NCBI GenBank assembly: GCA_964570325.1
Contig: CAZMXS010000012.1
Location: forward strand, 1 to 64,000
DNA from: CAZMXS01 sp964570325
GTDB taxonomy: Bacteria; Verrucomicrobiota; Kiritimatiellia; CAIQIC01; CAZMXS01
Direction of reading: 5' to 3'
Length of the DNA: 64,000 nucleotides
Shown here: in pieces, positions 61,772 to 64,000 of the stretch
How the letters are laid out: each line of letters begins with the position of its first letter
How positions within the stretch are numbered: position 1 is the first letter of the stretch
Position numbers and translations under genes: made by a program
Notes under the pieces: generated by a model
Seen by the model: only the letters and a program-made list of their open reading frames with translations
Database searches by the model: none
Told to the model about the DNA's origin: nothing

Positions 61772-62833
61772 CTACGCCGGCCGGCCGCGTCCGATCCAGC
61801 AGGTCGGATCGGCGGCCAGGAAGTCGCCGCAATAATGATAAGCAAAGCCACGGCAGCCGTAGCATTCATCGTGATAGCCGCAGCTCCGGCAGGGCTCTTT
61901 GATCAGTCGGTCCACCTGCCGTAGCGCGCGAATCACGGGCGAGAAGGCGATGATCTCCGCCAGTGTCTGGTGGCGGATGTTGCCGACGCTGATGTCCACG
62001 CCGGTGCAGGGGTGCACAAATCCGTTTGAGGTGACCAGCAGATTGTAAAAATGGCGCTGGCATGAAAGCCCCGCGATCGGCGGGTGCGGGTTCCATGTGA
62101 AGCCGTACTCCCGCTGGTCAATTGCCAGCAAACGGTTGAATATCTGCCGCAATTGCGGGCGCGTGACGTTCAGGCGGCGCTGTTTGGCGCGTCCCTGAAA
62201 GGTGATTACCTCGAAGTACGGACGCATCCCCCGGTCGCGGGCATAGCGCCACATGGACTCGAGTTCTCCGTAGTTCTGCTTGCAGATGATGGTTTCCAGC
62301 CCGAGCGCCAGCTCCGGATTGCGCGTATAGCCCGCGGCGATCAGCGCCGCGATGCCGCGATGGATGCGCCGGAATGTGCCGCGCGCGCCCGCCAGCCGGT
62401 CCTGCACCGCCGGCCGCAGACTGTTGAACTTGACCACGACCGAAATCCGCCGGCGGGCCAGGAAGCGGGCGACGGCCGGTGTGATTAGCGTGCCGTTGGT
62501 GAACAGATTCTGCTGGACCGGCCGGCGGCTGATGTAATCCAGTAATTCCCGGATGCGCGGGTACAACAGCGGTTCGCCCCCCCCGATGACGGTGACGACT
62601 CGCGCGCCGAGGCGGATGGCCTGGTCCACCACGCCGCGCAGCTCGGTCAGCGAAAGCTCATTTTCCCGTTTCCGGCCCGAGTTCGCGTAGCAATAGATAC
62701 AACGCAGATTGCAGGCGCGGCTGGTTTCCAGGTCGAGTGTCAGCAGGCGGTTATGGCGCACGGCGTCGCGGATTTCCGCGCGGGTGAAGTGCAGTCCGTA
62801 AATTTTTTCCGGCGATTTAAGTTGATTGGCCAT
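61772..62833 (-). CDS. radical SAM protein with SPASM-like C-terminus
   Basis: A 353-residue radical SAM enzyme. The iron-sulfur motif Cys41-x3-Cys45-x2-Cys48 is in SRACNLRCIYCYANS. GGGEPLLYPRI is the second family motif. The C-terminal region has HPCTGVDISVGNI followed by CRSCGYHDECYGCRGFAYHYCGD, a SPASM-type pattern for auxiliary clusters. Such enzymes modify peptides, sugars or cofactors. ATG 62833 overlaps the preceding radical SAM gene; the frame is open to 62857. No obvious precursor peptide was found nearby. Confidence 0.9.
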   Translation of the reverse strand: MANQLKSPEKIYGLHFTRAEIRDAVRHNRLLTLDLETSRACNLRCIYCYANSGRKRENELSLTELRGVVDQAIRLGARVVTVIGGGEPLLYPRIRELLDYISRRPVQQNLFTNGTLITPAVARFLARRRISVVVKFNSLRPAVQDRLAGARGTFRRIHRGIAALIAAGYTRNPELALGLETIICKQNYGELESMWRYARDRGMRPYFEVITFQGRAKQRRLNVTRPQLRQIFNRLLAIDQREYGFTWNPHPPIAGLSCQRHFYNLLVTSNGFVHPCTGVDISVGNIRHQTLAEIIAFSPVIRALRQVDRLIKEPCRSCGYHDECYGCRGFAYHYCGDFLAADPTCWIGRGRPA

Positions 62834-64000
62834 GCGCTTCAAAGATCGTCGTTCCAAAACCGCGCGCGTAGCGCTGGTTCATTTCAAAACGGTTTATTTT
62901 GCCATAAAACGACGTCCATAGCGCAATATATTTCGCTTGTAATTCATCGGGGCCAAGTTGCCGGGGCTGAAAGACCGGATGCGCGCCGTTGTACCGCTCC
63001 CAATCGGTGGTGAGCAGGCGGCCGGCGGCCCGCAATTCCGCGAAGCGGCGCGTGCCCGGGAATGGCGTGTGGATCGTGAACTCCGCCAGGTTGGCGCGGA
63101 TGCGCCCGCAGAAATCATGGATTAACGGCTCGACATCCGCCGGGTCGTCATCGTGGCCGAGCGTGAAGGTGCTCATGGTCTCGATCCCCAGCTCTTTGAG
63201 CATGCGCAGCTTTTCGATCAGTTGCGGCTGGATCAATTCGTCCTTCAACGGACACCGCAGACCGAGCACAAGATAAATTTGGGCGCATCCGGCCTGGCGC
63301 AGCAGGCGCGCGAACGGCTCCGTCAGCGGCGTCACCATGAACGGGTAGGCGGCCAGGAAAAACAATTTGCGCGGCCGCTGCGCCGCCAGTTGCTCCAGCA
63401 TCGAGAGGGTGTAGCGACGATTGACCGGGTCGTGAAAGAGCAGGTTTTCGTCCGCGAAGTAGAAGCAGGCTTCGGGCAGGGCCCGGATATCCTCGAGCAC
63501 CGCCGGGATCGGTTTGAACCAGAGCGCCGCGCCGTGCATGCCGGGCAACACGCAAAACGGGCAGTCGCACGGGCAGCCGCGCGCGGTCTGCACGATGCCG
63601 GCCTTCAGATAGCCCGACGCGGCGAACAATTCGCGGCGGGGTTGAACAAACGGCGCGTCCGGAACGCCGTCATAGATGCGCGCCAGCCGCCCCTGCCGGA
63701 AATCGTCCAGGATGGTCGGCCACAGTTCCTCCACCGGGCCGCGCACCAGGGTGTCCACGTGCGGCCGCGCGTCGTCGGGCGCCACGGATGGGTGAATGCC
63801 GCCGGCGATCACCGGCACTCCGGCCGCCCGGAAATGGTCGGCGATTGCATGCGCGCGCGCGGCTTGCGGCGTAAAATAGCTTAAGGCAACCAGGTCGGGG
63901 CGCGCGTCGAAGTCCACCGCCGTGACATGTTCGTCCGTCAGGGTGACCTCTATCCCGTCCGGCACCGCGGCGGCCGCCGCCGGAATGCCGAGGCCGGCCA
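62817..64000 (-). CDS. B12-binding radical SAM protein, cut by the window edge
   Basis: A partial protein of at least 394 codons; the frame continues off the right edge without a stop. The N-terminal cobalamin-binding Rossmann domain is seen in AAAVPDGIEVTLTDEHVTAVDFD and VIAGGIHPSVAPDDA. The radical SAM motif CxxxCxxC is in ARGCPCDCPFCVLPG. ADENLLFHDP and the late IHTPFPGTRRF are typical of the HpnJ/BchE-like class. Members methylate or rearrange unactivated carbons. The stop overlaps the start of the SPASM gene by 17 bases, so the two enzymes are coupled. Confidence 0.88.
   Translation of the reverse strand, partial: AGLGIPAAAAAVPDGIEVTLTDEHVTAVDFDARPDLVALSYFTPQAARAHAIADHFRAAGVPVIAGGIHPSVAPDDARPHVDTLVRGPVEELWPTILDDFRQGRLARIYDGVPDAPFVQPRRELFAASGYLKAGIVQTARGCPCDCPFCVLPGMHGAALWFKPIPAVLEDIRALPEACFYFADENLLFHDPVNRRYTLSMLEQLAAQRPRKLFFLAAYPFMVTPLTEPFARLLRQAGCAQIYLVLGLRCPLKDELIQPQLIEKLRMLKELGIETMSTFTLGHDDDPADVEPLIHDFCGRIRANLAEFTIHTPFPGTRRFAELRAAGRLLTTDWERYNGAHPVFQPRQLGPDELQAKYIALWTSFYGKINRFEMNQRYARGFGTTIFEAHGQST

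Overview
Organism: probably an uncultured member of the PVC superphylum (Verrucomicrobiota, Kiritimatiellota or Lentisphaerota). The DNA is GC-rich and genes are densely packed, often with ATGA overlaps. The indicators are a PEP-CTERM protein, secreted parallel beta-helix proteins with 'choice-of-anchor Q' style endings, short C-terminal 'Y-x-(V/L)-x-Y-(S/T)...W' domains, a DUF1570-like peptidase, and Gram-negative envelope genes (Lnt, MipA/OmpV, lipoproteins). No rRNA or tRNA gene, CRISPR array, insertion sequence or phage gene was seen. The taxonomic call is an inference. || Layout. 0-6.6 kb (minus strand): aroB, a conserved unknown, dprA, topA and xerC form a compact operon; TopA carries an unusual C-terminus of three tandem repeats. 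6.6-7.0 kb: a 462-base structured, non-coding-looking leader. 7.0-9.6 kb (plus): an AMP-forming acyl-CoA ligase, a rubrerythrin-like protein and a 67-residue Cys-rich protein. 9.6-13.5 kb: the complete oxidative pentose-phosphate branch, gnd divergent from zwf-pgl. 13.6-18.3 kb: a SWIM/SNF2 helicase and an HDOD-GAF protein. 18.4-23.5 kb (minus): U32 protease, tatD, tcdA, rluA. 23.6-42.1 kb: exported and envelope functions (nuclease-fold protein, beta-helix protein, CAP protein, MATE transporter, large secreted protein, membrane metallopeptidase, Lnt, a methyltransferase, MscL, PEP-CTERM protein, GH5 glycosidase). || 42.3-59.6 kb is the most distinctive region: a surface-glycan locus. It combines a GmhA-like isomerase, HddA-like kinase, GmhB-like phosphatase and HddC-like nucleotidyltransferase, which together would make an NDP-activated D-glycero-D-manno-heptose. 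It also holds a transaldolase that could handle sedoheptulose 7-phosphate, three SDR sugar epimerases/dehydratases, two paralogous Gfo/Idh oxidoreductases, a nucleotide-sugar-dehydrogenase homologue whose catalytic Cys is replaced by Thr, an SxtJ / carbamoyltransferase / DUF5989 module, a GT39-like membrane glycosyltransferase and a GT4 transferase. My reading is a pathway for a modified, carbamoylated heptose in a surface polymer. || 59.8-64 kb (minus): a cobalamin-type radical SAM enzyme cut by the window edge, a SPASM radical SAM enzyme, a MipA/OmpV-like outer-membrane protein and an HExxH lipoprotein. Two degenerate intergenic repeat families are scattered through the window.
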